NCBI GenBank assembly: GCA_051530055.1
Contig: CM121342.1
Location: 11,036,001-11,100,000 of the forward strand
DNA length: 64,000 bases
Source of the DNA: Neoechinorhynchus agilis
Taxonomy: Eukaryota > Acanthocephala
Direction: 5' to 3'
In this document: piece after piece, positions 53,192 to 63,339 of the stretch
Layout of the letters: each line of letters starts with the position of its first letter
Numbering within the stretch: position 1 is the first letter of the stretch
Position numbers and translations under genes: made by a program
The notes under the pieces: generated by a model
Told to the model about the DNA's origin: nothing
Database searches by the model: none
What the model saw: the letters and a program-made list of their open reading frames with translations, nothing else

Positions 53192-56100
53192 ATGGTCAAT
53201 TTGGCTAAAATGAAGATTGCTGGAAAAGGCAGGAATGGCCCTGGATTTGTGAACAGAAAACATATAGATTTAGAGGATGAGAAATATTTAACCAAATTGA
53301 TGCTGGACGAGAAGGGTAATTGATTGTTTATTAAAAATGAACATTAAAGTTGTTATCGTCTATAGAAATCGAGCTGTCTAGAGCCGAACAGAAAAGCGAA
53401 TCAACCAGGGCGAAATTGATTAGCGGAAATGCCGTAATCGAAAAGAAGAATGCCATTTACAAAGATTATGTTCCATTTTTTCGATTAAAAGCCGTAAGTG
53501 AAATCAAGCGCTAGAATGATGTTTTGAATTTAAAATGTTGCATAGGCCGAAGACATTGCTATCCTTTTAAGTGATTTGGATATAAAACATATTACACCAA
53601 TATCCGGATATGAGGTAAAAAATTTTAGATCTAAATTTTAATAACATAAATAAAATTTTCAAGAAATTGTTTTTGGTGAGTCGTATTTTAATGCCTAGTT
53701 CCGATTTTTTTTCACGAATTTGGATTTTACAGAAGATGAGCTTTTAAAGAATCTTGTTGATATGAAAATATAGTACCTCGCTTTCAAATTGCAAATGAAA
53801 TAGACATTGCACGTCTAGTGCACTAATTAGATTATTTTACACGGCTTTCAGGGCCTGAAATTCGGTGAATTCCATAAGAATGTAAATACTTAAGAAATGG
53901 AATCGGACGATTACATAATTTCTAGATGAGAATCATTTTATATTAAAACCGTCCCTGATTTAAAAGTAGCATTAGTAACTCGCGTTCTGATAAACCATTT
54001 GTTCTTTTGAACTTTGACAAACATGTCACAATTTGCATATAGAAAGTCCTCAATTTGCTGAACAGTACATTTACGGATCAAGTACAGAAGCTAACAAGAC
54101 TTAGATCTAGAAGTAAAGAATTAAAACATTGCATTGTTGAAACGAAGAAAGATCTGCAGCTCGTCAAAAACATTCAGAATAACGTCCGCGTTGAGAATAC
54201 TTTTCCAAGAAGGCATAGGCGTCGTGGTAAAAAAAACAGGCGGAACCAATTTTCACATGAATCCCGATGTCAATTTATAAGAAACGCCGTTAACTTCACA
54301 GATAGATTGAAAAGTGTCATTGAATCGGTGAGTCGAAGTTCTCAGTTTCTGTGTAATTTTCATTCTACGTTAAACAATCAGGCAACATCTTATTTGATGA
54401 GTGAAATTTCAGCAAGGGAGAAGATTTTAAGTGAAGATGCTTCAATGCAAGAAGAGAAAGAGATGTATGACCTAACAAGCACCAATTTAAAATTATGGGC
54501 AGAGTACACGAAATTGAAATCAGATTTTGAAAAGCGTATAATAGAAACGACGAACGCCGTACAAGTCATCGAACAAAATGCTGAACAACTGAAAATTGCT
54601 GAAGACGTGGCCAATAGAGACGTAAGCGCAAGAATTAGATTTGCAGCCAATCACAAAATTAATAACATCGAGGAAAAACGTAAGAGTGGATGATATACGC
54701 CAATTGCTTATTATAATCGGGAAATGTTTAGACGAACGTCCACATAAATCATTGACACAACAAATACTTAGCCATGAAATGAGCTTACTTATGGCCCATA
54801 ATGGCATCGAACCGGATCTTGAGGTAAATATTTCATTAGCAAAATTCAAATTGTTTGATTTGCGATGAGTCCCTCTAAGAGAAAATTTGGTACCGATTTA
54901 TTGCAAGTGGATAATTAATGTGTAGAACAAAAGACCTTTGATTTGCGTTTTTAGTTTAATCTCAGGCGCTCTCATGTACACCAAAACCTCTATCGTATAG
55001 TTCTCACCAAATAAATTGTTGCAAAAGTTGGATAAGATACAGCGAAACAGAGCGTTACTTCGTCAGTTTCTATCAAAAGACAAACTAGAATCCGAATTAA
55101 ACATTCAACAAAGAAGCTATGAAGACAACGGCAAGAATGCGACACGCGAATGTTTTGGGCAACTAAGGAACATGTAAGACTCCTTGAGACAGTACTCTAC
55201 TAATTTTGGTTTCACTATCCAGTGTGGCAGATAAGATGTCTGATACTGGACTTGAGAATGAGAGAAAAACCACAGAGCAAGAGAATGCAATGGATCATAT
55301 AATGATAGAGCAGTGTGTCAATTATTTTGTGGAGACACTGATAATGAACATAAAAATAACATTGGTTCGAGCTGGGCTCGAAGACGATTCGGTGAGTACA
55401 CGCGAAGGGAGAGTGCAGGTGGGTGGTAACTGTGCGGGCTTTTAAGCGAATAGCGAAATCCCCAAAGATAAATACAAAAAATTCTATAAGTTCCCACGTT
55501 TTCCTGAAAAGGTGGTGACCATAAGAAGTGACCATTCTTGACCCAGTATTTTAATATTTCATATTTAAAAGTTTAAAGCTACAATCACCCCAGCAAAATA
55601 CATTACAAAAATATTGATGATAATTTAGAGTGCTAAAGAAAAGTGATTTAAAGTATCAGTTGTTTTTGATCCTTTTGACAAAAATCAGTAAAAATCATTA
55701 GGTTTCAGCACTTTTATCTTCTTTAGCCGAATAGCGATGCGACCTTTAAAGACATGGCACTATGGGCATTGGAAAAGATGAAATTATTGCGACAAAAGGC
55801 TCTCGAGCAAGGTCTTGACGAATCCATTGATTATTCACTTGAAAATATTTTGCAAGTAAGGAAAAACCTACCTTTCGTTTTAACGCGTCATGGGATAAAA
55901 ATAATAGGCAAGAGATGAGACAAAAGAGCAATCACCTGTCGAGAAAATGGTTGCCGGAGAAGCGACTATGGCCAATCCAATGCAATATATTTTAGAAATA
56001 ACTCAGCAGGATGTGAATAAGATGCAAAAAGCTATGGAGAACATGAAGCTGGGAAAACCAAAACAGAAAAGAAGGCAACATGCAGAAATGGCCGGGAACC

Positions 56101-56204
56101 TACATAGCGGCAAGATAAGAAATATTGAAGTACATGCTAAATCCTCAAGTAAGAAAATGGATGAACAATTAAGTTATAAAAAAGACAAAAAGGCAACGAA
56201 CTAA
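53192..56204 (+). CDS. multi-exon coiled-coil protein of unknown function
   Basis: Exons that keep phase: 53192-53315, 53366-53493, 53546-53614, then a poorly resolved part (candidate exon ~53852-53881), 54042-54679, 54732-54823, 55001-55173, 55223-55391, 55727-55855 and 55908-56204. The product is ~500 residues, highly charged and mostly helical: LEDEKYLTKLMLDEKEIELS, KDYVPFFRLKAAEDIAILLS, VQKLTRLRSRSKELKHCIVE, KLWAEYTKLKSDFEKRI, LLQKLDKIQRNRALLRQFLS, FVETLIMNIKI and LEITQQDVNKMQKAMEN, with a Lys-rich C-terminus. I do not recognise the family. The layout recalls axonemal coiled-coil proteins, but that is only an impression. Introns are 50 to ~335 nt. It is the only gene in the spacer between the two glutaredoxin arms and, being spliced, is not a retrocopy. 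Confidence 0.7.
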
Positions 56205-56393
56205 TTATTTTTTGCCGTAAAAATGATATTTAACGTTATATTTTTTAAATCGGGACTACGAAGGAACATTTGAATTTTAGTAAACTTGGACACATTGTTG
56301 TTATCGGAGCAAAAATAAACAGTGAATCAAAAGTATAATTTTTATCAGCGAAAATTCCAAATACGCAAGATCACCTTTCAAACGGTTAAACAA

Positions 56394-57404
56394 TTAAAGT
56401 TTGAGCATCTCCTTTAATTTTCCAGAATTATGAAATTTCTCCATTTCCGATCCTCCGCCGATGAATTTCCTTTCGACAAAAACGCGAGGAACAGTTGATT
56501 CTCCATTACACAACGTCCCCAAATATTCTTGAATTTGATTGCATTCCGGCATATCTTCTATTTCAACCGTCTTAATATCTTTAATGTTGTAAAGGCCAAG
56601 AACATTTTTGCCCAGAATGCAAAACGGGCAATACGTCTTGCTGAACACAACTACCTTGTGATTATTAATTAGATTATCAACGAATTGTTTCGCAAATTCC
56701 ATTGAACATTCCGAGTTCTGAGCAAGTTCGTGTTTGTTTGCGATTTCTTCGTTCATTTTAACGCCACCTTCGCGTAACATCGGAATCAATTTGCCTTGAG
56801 TATTCATTTTATTAAGATCCAATCCTCCGGCAATACATTTTCCATTGAGAAATATTCTCGGGATTGTTCGGTTGTCATCGCAAATACTGGCTATGTAATC
56901 TTTTATCTCACTACAGTTTTCGATTTGATCCAATTCACAGATTTTTAAATCTTCGATTTGATATCGATTTAATACGCTCTTAGCTACGTCCGAAAACGTG
57001 TCATAGCTCTTACTAAACATTACAACCTTGTGAATTTTAAGCAATAAATCGACGTATTTTTTTGCATTCTCCTTTTTCTCATTTAGACTTTCCTCGATCA
57101 GTGTTCGATTTAGCTGATTATCTCCAAAAAGAATTTCAACGCCGCCTCCTATGCACTTCCCATTTAAGAAAACCCTGGGTGCTGGTAGATTCGAATCGTA
57201 GATATTAACGAGATAATCCTGAATGTCCTTCCACTGCTTGAATTGATCATAATCGACTATTTCGACGTTCTTAAACTGAAGATGCTTCAAAATATTCTTT
57301 GCCAGAAGAGAGAAAGGACAGTAACTCTTGCTGAACAAAACTATTTTGTGACGGTTGATGAGATCATCGACAAACACCATTGGATTTTCTGTCAGGGTCA
57401 TCAT
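56394..57404 (-). CDS. triple-glutaredoxin-domain protein, copy 2
   Basis: Same length (336 residues) and near-identical sequence to the gene at 51709-52719, on the opposite strand. The three domains again have CPFS, DTFS and CPFC at the active-site position. Differences noticed are FSKSYC (Ser, as in domains 2 and 3) for FGKSYC and SGKLKEMLKL for SGQLKEMLKL. Both copies keep full open frames, so neither shows decay. PLE sequence follows upstream from ~57610, as in copy 1. Confidence 0.92.
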   Translation of the reverse strand: MMTLTENPMVFVDDLINRHKIVLFSKSYCPFSLLAKNILKHLQFKNVEIVDYDQFKQWKDIQDYLVNIYDSNLPAPRVFLNGKCIGGGVEILFGDNQLNRTLIEESLNEKKENAKKYVDLLLKIHKVVMFSKSYDTFSDVAKSVLNRYQIEDLKICELDQIENCSEIKDYIASICDDNRTIPRIFLNGKCIAGGLDLNKMNTQGKLIPMLREGGVKMNEEIANKHELAQNSECSMEFAKQFVDNLINNHKVVVFSKTYCPFCILGKNVLGLYNIKDIKTVEIEDMPECNQIQEYLGTLCNGESTVPRVFVERKFIGGGSEMEKFHNSGKLKEMLKL

Positions 57405-57609
57405 AATTAAAGAGTGCGCCGTTAGAATTTTTTACAAAGAAGTTCAAGATCTGAGTTGCAAGCAAAACGTGACTCAAAGATGATGAACTTTCTCAAGTGA
57501 ACTTGCGAATCACGCCCGTCATCAACGAAGAGCGCTTATCTGTGAGATGACAAAATGTACTTAAAACCGTTCGGAGATTGAATTGTTCAAATTTGTTGTT
57601 TTCTGGCGA

Positions 57610-57925
57610 AGAAATTAAAATGATTTTATTTTAAAATCCGATATTTCGGCACAATCTTGTGCCTTTATCAAGGTCTAAAAAATCATGTGGGGATTGATCA
57701 ATATTCACTGTCCCAAGATTGAGCCTAAAGTCCGCCTTTTTTCCTTCAATTGTTTCCACTTGACCGATGAATATTGCCTCCATAATCACACGGTCCCATT
57801 TTGTTTCACTATGTGCCAAAATGGTAGCGTAGTCAATGCCATTAAGTGGTCCTGTTGGGCGAAATGGTTGGGTATTGTTGAACTTTCATCGGTACCTCTT
57901 CCTCAGAGCATATTTATGTTCCTGA
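57610..57925 (+). mobile_element. Penelope-like element fragment in the right arm (copy D)
   Basis: Inverted counterpart of 51215-51505: the + strand carries the PLE tail (AAATCCGATATTTCGGCAC, CTTTATCAAGG on the sense-opposite strand) and MWGLINIHCPKIEPKV onward. Similarity to copy C falls off after 57870 and ends near 57925, where another PLE in the opposite orientation begins. Confidence 0.75.
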
Positions 57926-59345
57926 ATTCTCCTTTCAGTGCAAGGAATTTTGTACACCACTCCTTTGCCTTGATGTTCTTCACGTTTCTTCACCGTGGAG
58001 TTCAGTTGCTTATTTTTCTTGGTGCAAATACAACACTCCATGTCTTTTGACGTGCCTTCTTTGGTCAGGTTGTTAATTGCAGTGAAGAACTCCTCGTCGA
58101 CGAATGGTGCACTTGTGAGGGCGTTTTGCTTTGACTTTGGTACAAAGTTTTCTTTGAATAGAAGGCCCCGCAAATAGCTCTTCTTATCAAGTCGATTGGA
58201 TAGCCCTTTCCTTTGAGCATTTTCCTAAAAAATTGTAACCCGTTGTTGAGGGAATCCTTGTTGGAACAATAGTTGCAGGCACGATCAAACAGCGACTTTA
58301 TCCTAGTTATTATATATATAATTGGTGTCATTGTGATGAAAGGGAGGGCAATGTCAGTCGGTGTACCAATCTTTCTGTAACAGTGGTTGCTAACTCTACT
58401 TCTTATCGCGTTATCAACACGTCTAAAAAAGGGATCGCATTGCTATTCGCCGACTTGTTGCCGTGCTAGGGGTTTAGCATGCGGCAGAAGTATTCCGGTT
58501 CTGTGGTTTCATCGACTAAGATAAAAGTATCGCCAACGTTTCTCTGCCAGAATTTCACACCCGGTAGGCTGAAAACATACTTAGCCTCCCAATCACGCAT
58601 GAACAATTCGATGAGAACTGGGGCAAGAGGACTCCCCATTAACGATCCACCAACTTGATCGTAGCTCTTAACTTCGAAATTGAAATTCGAGTTCCTCGTG
58701 CACATGTATAAGAGTTCCTTCCATTCAGATTCAGTTAAATTCCGTCCTTCTACATTGCGTTGAAGTATGTGAATCGCAAGATTTATCGCTGAATTCAATG
58801 GTACTTTCGTTAATAGGGACTCGACATAGGCAGAAACCGTTCTATATTCTGCATTTGCGTGCACCTTCAATCTCCCTATGAACTCCACACCTGACGATAC
58901 TGTGTGCTTATCCTGAGACAATAAGTTTCTTAACATGTTAGCCAATGTCCTTGCTGTTATCGTATAATATGCAGAATGCGATGCAATAACTGGCCAAGCC
59001 TGGGCTAAACCAACAATATACAAAGGATAATTAAGGAACATAAATATGCTCTGAGGAAGAGGTGCTGATGCCAGTTTAGCAACATTCAACCATTTTGCCC
59101 AACAGGACCACTTAATGGCATTGACTACGCTACCATTTTGGCACGTAGTGAAACAAAATGGGACCGTGTGATTATGGAGGCAATATTCATCGGTCAAGTG
59201 GAAACAATTGAAGGAAAAAAGGCGGACTTTAGGCTCAATCTTGGGACAGTGAATATTGATCAATCCCCACATGATTTTTTAGACCTTGATAAAGGCACAA
59301 GATTGTGCCGAAATATCGGATTTTAAAATAAAATCATTTTTATTT
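57926..59345 (-). mobile_element. Penelope-like element, longest copy (copy E)
   Basis: Minus strand from 59345: tail motif, then frame 59272-58466 with VSSGVEFIGRLKVHANAEY, VSAYVESLLTKVPLNSAIN, GGSLMGSPLAPVLIELFM and KFWQRNVGDTFILVDET. The YVDD box reads NVGD, so one catalytic Asp is lost. Further on, 58331-57886 gives KSLFDRACNYCSNKDSL, LKGKGYPIDLIRRAI, PFVDEEFFTAINNLTKEG and EEHQGKGVVYKIPC. The last is the start of the GIY-YIG endonuclease, but the YIG part is missing. A frame break lies between the RT and C-terminal parts. About 1.4 kb; complete PLEs are longer. Confidence 0.85.
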
Positions 59346-59377
59346 CTTCGCCAGAAAACAACCAGTACTTAAAACCA

Positions 59378-59800
59378 TTGGTTGTAATAAAAGAACCCAA
59401 CTATCGGTCAGAGAAACTGCATGAACAATTTATCTGGCTCAACTCTATTCTACCTCAAATGGTTTCACCCTCAACCCTCAAAAAAACAATTTATTCTCAA
59501 ATCGAAGTAGGTTGTTGGGAAACGTCGCTAACGGGAATTCTATGGCAGCTTTTTTCATCTGAATTTGGCACTAAATTTCACTCGAAATAACAATTCTTGG
59601 CTACACTTTTACATGTGATCTCAGTATTAAATTTGACATGAGTAAGTTCAAACGTCTACCGAAAACGGCTAAAGCGAAGGCAATTAGAACACGTAACTTA
59701 GGTTTAGACAATCAAGCCACTCAAGAGGACGTCCCCCTAAGCAAAGACCCAAATTCGTTAGCACCTTCCTGGAGACCTTGAGCAAGACCGCTTCGATTGG
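59378..59800 (+). mobile_element. LINE fragment, unclassified
   Basis: The + strand shows GFTLNPQKNNLFSNRSR-like residues (frame near 59460), the 'LNPxKT' step after the RT active site in LINEs, also visible near 47130 in the family 2 LINE. Downstream MSKFKRLPKTAKAKAIRTR (from 59638) is basic and may be part of another element. Weak, short and broken. Confidence 0.35.
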
Positions 59801-60330
59801 AAACACTCAACGCACTAGGCCCACAATACACTCAATTGGACGAACCTGAACAAATAGGATGAAGAATCTCCATTGAGAGTACCTATGCATCTTCTGTACC
59901 CAGAGGTTCTCTTTGCGATTAATTCATCTTATTAATTAAACCTAAAGAAAAAATCTGCAAAAATTTACGCTCAAAATAATCGATAAAAAAGATTTTTGAT
60001 TTTAATAATTTCCCTTAACAGTGTGAGTGCATTGTTTGAGAATTTATTCCGAAACCTGCTTGGTGCATCGGTCTTCGACGATATTCCGCGATGCCGCCTC
60101 CACCACCGACGACACCGATGCCGTACCCGAGCGAAGCGAGCCAAATGAATAGACCAAAGAAACGCCCAACGCTACCTGGACACCGCCCGCTTGTTTAGAT
60201 TCTTTTTCAGGATAACATTGTGATAAAGAATCTATTTTTTCTATGCAAACTTTTGGAATTGTTTTTACCGTCTTGAGCTTTAAATTATTTTTGTAATTTT
60301 TTTTATCAGAGGAACAACTTTTATTATTCT
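59801..60330. other. spacer with a GC-rich island
   Basis: Mostly AT-rich. The stretch ~60056-60200 is clearly GC-richer and holds a 35-codon Pro-rich frame (MPPPPPTTPMPYPSEASQ and on, 60092-60199). It has no family match and may be element sequence. Confidence 0.3.
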
Positions 60331-61650
60331 CAATCGTACTTCACCGTCCCCAAGACGCTCGCTGCGTTTCCTCGCTGGATAGCCAAGGATATGTTCTGCA
60401 CTAGGAACGAACGAGCCCTCCTGTCATTGGTCGAGTTGATCAGTCGATGCCCCAGTTCGAAAACAAAACTCCTCGCCGCACGTCCGAAAGCTTCTAAGGT
60501 TTCCACTGCGAAGGGGACAAAATGATGAGAATTCGTAAAATCAGCGTATTTTGCAACCTTACGGAGCTCCGCTGCTGATGCGGCTCCCCCAGCCCCGGAG
60601 GATGCATCTCGCAGATTGCTGGCTGCAAGGGAGTCGACGCATGTTGCGTCTCATAGGAGACATCTCCCCCTGCTCCAAGGAAAAACGGTAACTCCATCCG
60701 GCCTACGCCCATCGATCCTGCAGATGTTGCTAGGCTCGAGGATATTCGGAGAGTTAGCCGTTTTCAAAGCGCGGCTCAGCAATGCGTTTATTTCGGCGTG
60801 TCTAGCAAAACGGCCACTTGAGCGTTTACAGGCTAATCCGTGCCTGCGCGAGGGGTCAACTTCCGTCCCGCATCGGCAGGTGTGAGGGATACAAACCGGG
60901 AGCCCGAGCCTCAGAGACACGGCGATTCTGAGAGCCTCGCCGTCTAATCTCGAACCGAGATTTGCTGATGGTACAGCTTTCAACCAGGCGCCGGACTCTT
61001 TGCAGGAAACTGCAGTTAATCGCGTTCTATCCACGTCGGAGAGCGAGTCAAAAAGTGAGGTGTGAACACGCTCCACTAACGGAATGTCCCACGATTTCTG
61101 TTTCTCCGGGAGGTCTGGAATCTTGTCGAGGTTAGACAGGGACATCCAAAGATGAAGAGCGGGCTCCAGGTTGATGTCCTCCTCAAAATTATGTCTCTAA
61201 ATCAATCTGGAAAGGCACTTGGACCTACTAAGAGACGATAGAAAGGCTGGAAGCGCAATGGCTGAGCTGGCACGAATACCGATCCCTCCGTAGCTTGTGG
61301 GCAAAGATGCCTGGGTCCAGCCAGTGTCGGGGAGCTTAATATTAAGGATCTTACATAGACCATCCCTTAAAGAACCATCAATCTCTCTCAATTCGGGCTG
61401 ACATTGAAAGGAAGGGGTTGACCGCAGTTTATGGAGGATGCGTGGAATGAAGATGCAATTTTTTAAAAGGAAGAGAGCATCGTGAGGGAAAAGTTCAGAG
61501 GCCCTTGAACAGATGAGATCAATGGAAGGTCTGATTTTCCTGATCTCGGCCTGCATATTCTCCTCGAGCACGCAGCTTCCCAGCAGTTCTAAGCTGGACT
61601 TGGTGATAAGTCGGATATTAGGTGCAGCCTTTTTTCTATTATTTGTCAAT
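60331..61650 (-). mobile_element. LINE family 3 3' region: RT linker + PD-(D/E)XK-like domain
   Basis: Frame 61649-61197 gives LELLGSCVLEENMQAEIRK, HDALFLLKNCIFIPRILHKL, GWTQASLPTSYGGIGIRAS and LPAFLSSLSRSK, the post-RT part of these LINEs. Frame 61145-60651 and its continuation give VERVHTSLFDSLSDVDR, KESGAWLKAVPSANLG, RRHGLACKRSSGRFARH, DGRRPDGVTVFPW, LLWDATCVDSLAASN and HHFVPFAVETLEAFG. It matches 8000-9090 but is better kept. The RT core is missing upstream, replaced by another LINE's endonuclease at 61683. Confidence 0.8.
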
Positions 61651-61682
61651 TCAATAAATATGGAAAATCAAGTAAATATGTA

Positions 61683-62870
61683 CTATTGAGAACACACATG
61701 CTCCTTTAGTCGAATCGCAGGATGGATACTCAGAGAGGAGCACTCGATATTCCCTGAAAAAGGAATGATGGTTCTTAGTATAATTATGAAAAATGGATAC
61801 TCAGAGAGGAGCACTCGATATTCCTTGAAAAAGGAAATAAAGGCACAAAGGCCATTGCTGCTAAAATCACCACAAATGATGTCAGGGTCCCATAAAGTAA
61901 TTATATTTATGTAGCTCTTTATAAAGCAGCTCGCTTTCCTAGGCACGGCATAAAAATTCGCTATGATGAGTATTTCGCCTGTTGATGGATTAATAGAGTA
62001 AAGCGGGTTACTAATAGCAATTTTTTGTATTGCAAATATATCATTCTTGAGTTGAAATAACATTTTAGGTTTTAGGGACTTTTTAACAAAAGTTTGTAAA
62101 CCACCGTAGAAGCCCATTAACAAGTTTCCCGAGGATGACATGGGATTCGGCACAACAACTTAAAATATTTGAAGACTAACAAGAGTACGAAATCCCGACT
62201 CCTGAAAAAATAGTATATCTGCCAAAGTATCTGATACGATTTGAAAATTTTTTAGAAGGTATGTACGAAGCTCTAGAAGCATTATAGGTTGAGAAGGTGA
62301 ATCCAGGGGAGCTAGTAATTTACTCGGAGAACGACGAGGATCTCCCTCGCTTGCTTATTAAATCAATTTCCTTGAGAGGAGGGGAGTGTGGCCTCTTAAT
62401 TGCTTAGTAAATTGTATAAACCGAACTGTCATTTTTATTTGGGATGGCCAGGATATTTATTTTAATAATTTGGATAAAAGATCTCACTAGTTCTCTTAGT
62501 TGGTTAATTTCTTTGATAAGACCAGGAACCAAATCGTCATGAGAAATGTGATCCAGCTTCTGAGGGCTAAGAGATTCTCTGAAGAAAGATGAAGAATTGC
62601 TCACCCAGTTGGGCGGGGGAGAAGAGTCTGAGGATGGAACCAAAAATCAAGACTAGTGGGTTCACGATGTAATGCTTTAAACGGGGATGTGCCACGGGCT
62701 TTAACCGAAGCCTACCGGCGAGAACTCCCTTCTCACTTGCAGACAAATCAACCTTGTTGTTGTTCTTTATCATAATTCTCCCTCGAATATCCGGAGGATC
62801 TGGTGGTACCTTTTCCTTTGGTTTCGCTTTAGCGCAATTTTTGTTCCCAACTATATTAGCGCGCATGAAC
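61683..62870 (-). mobile_element. LINE family 4 5' region: ORF1 and AP-endonuclease
   Basis: Frame 62866-62567 (GRIMIKNNNKVDLSASEKG, PPDPPDIRGR) and 62643-62404 (WVSNSSSFFRESLSPQKLD, EINQLRELVRSF) look like an ORF1 remnant. 62290-61683 encodes an exonuclease-endonuclease-phosphatase domain: LADILFFQESGFR, LLMGFYGGLQTFVKKSL, GEILIIANFYAVPRKA and DPDIICGDFSSNG. A local duplication sits at 61719-61833. It adjoins the family 3 RT linker at 61650, so either one element lost its RT core or two were joined. Confidence 0.7.
61719..61833. repeat. local direct duplication (~42-bp unit)
   Basis: GATACTCAGAGAGGAGCACT and the following CGATATTCC[C/T]TGAAAAAGGAA occur at ~61722-61768 and ~61796-61842, 74 bp apart, inside the LINE endonuclease region. 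Confidence 0.8.
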
Positions 62871-63339
62871 GAACCTTTGTTCGCGATGTGTGATAAGTGT
62901 TCAACTGCATTTACTTAATTTTATTTATTTATTAAACACGGCCATACAACTAGTAAGATAACAATTAGGGTTTTTCGTTGGTCTAGAAGTTATCGTTGGT
63001 CCTTCGTCTGCTCTATTGGACCTCAGGTATTAGGTCGATCTCAGACAGCCTCGGAGGACCAAAAGACCAGATTAATTTTTATCCTGGTAGTATTACTTTC
63101 TTGCCATTAACCATTTCCTATCTTTATCCATTAAGAAATTACTTATTGTAAAAAAAGTGTGTGCATCATTGAATTCCAATCGAATTGTGTTGGAGCATTG
63201 TGCGTTGAAGTTAGGGTTAGAAGGAGAAGGAAAGTAGAATACCTGTTCATTAGATATAAAGAACTTACCTTTATTAGAAAATGAAGGGAAGAATAAGATT
63301 TTTCCCAAAAATAAGCGTGAGAGGAAAGATAAAAGAGGC
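62871..63339. other. spacer between LINE fragments
   Basis: Contains AT-rich sequence and a GGTCTAGAAG/TGGACC-rich part near 62990-63060; no gene recognised. It may be LINE 3' UTR. Confidence 0.35.

Larger units (their letters stand above)
51215..57925. repeat. large inverted duplication: ~1.6-kb arms, ~3.4-kb spacer
   Basis: The left arm (about 51215-52860) and right arm (56253 to about 57925) are near-identical reverse complements. Each arm holds part of a PLE and a complete triple-glutaredoxin gene. The inner boundary is sharp: ...CCTTCGTAGTCC ends at 52860 and its complement starts at 56253. Outer similarity fades within PLE sequence. The spacer 52861-56252 carries an intron-containing coiled-coil gene. 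Very low divergence implies a recent event, ongoing gene conversion, or an assembly join. Confidence 0.9.

Noticed and set aside
60092-60199. Pro-rich 35-codon frame in a GC-rich patch
   Set aside because: Too short and without splice context or known motif; probably element sequence.
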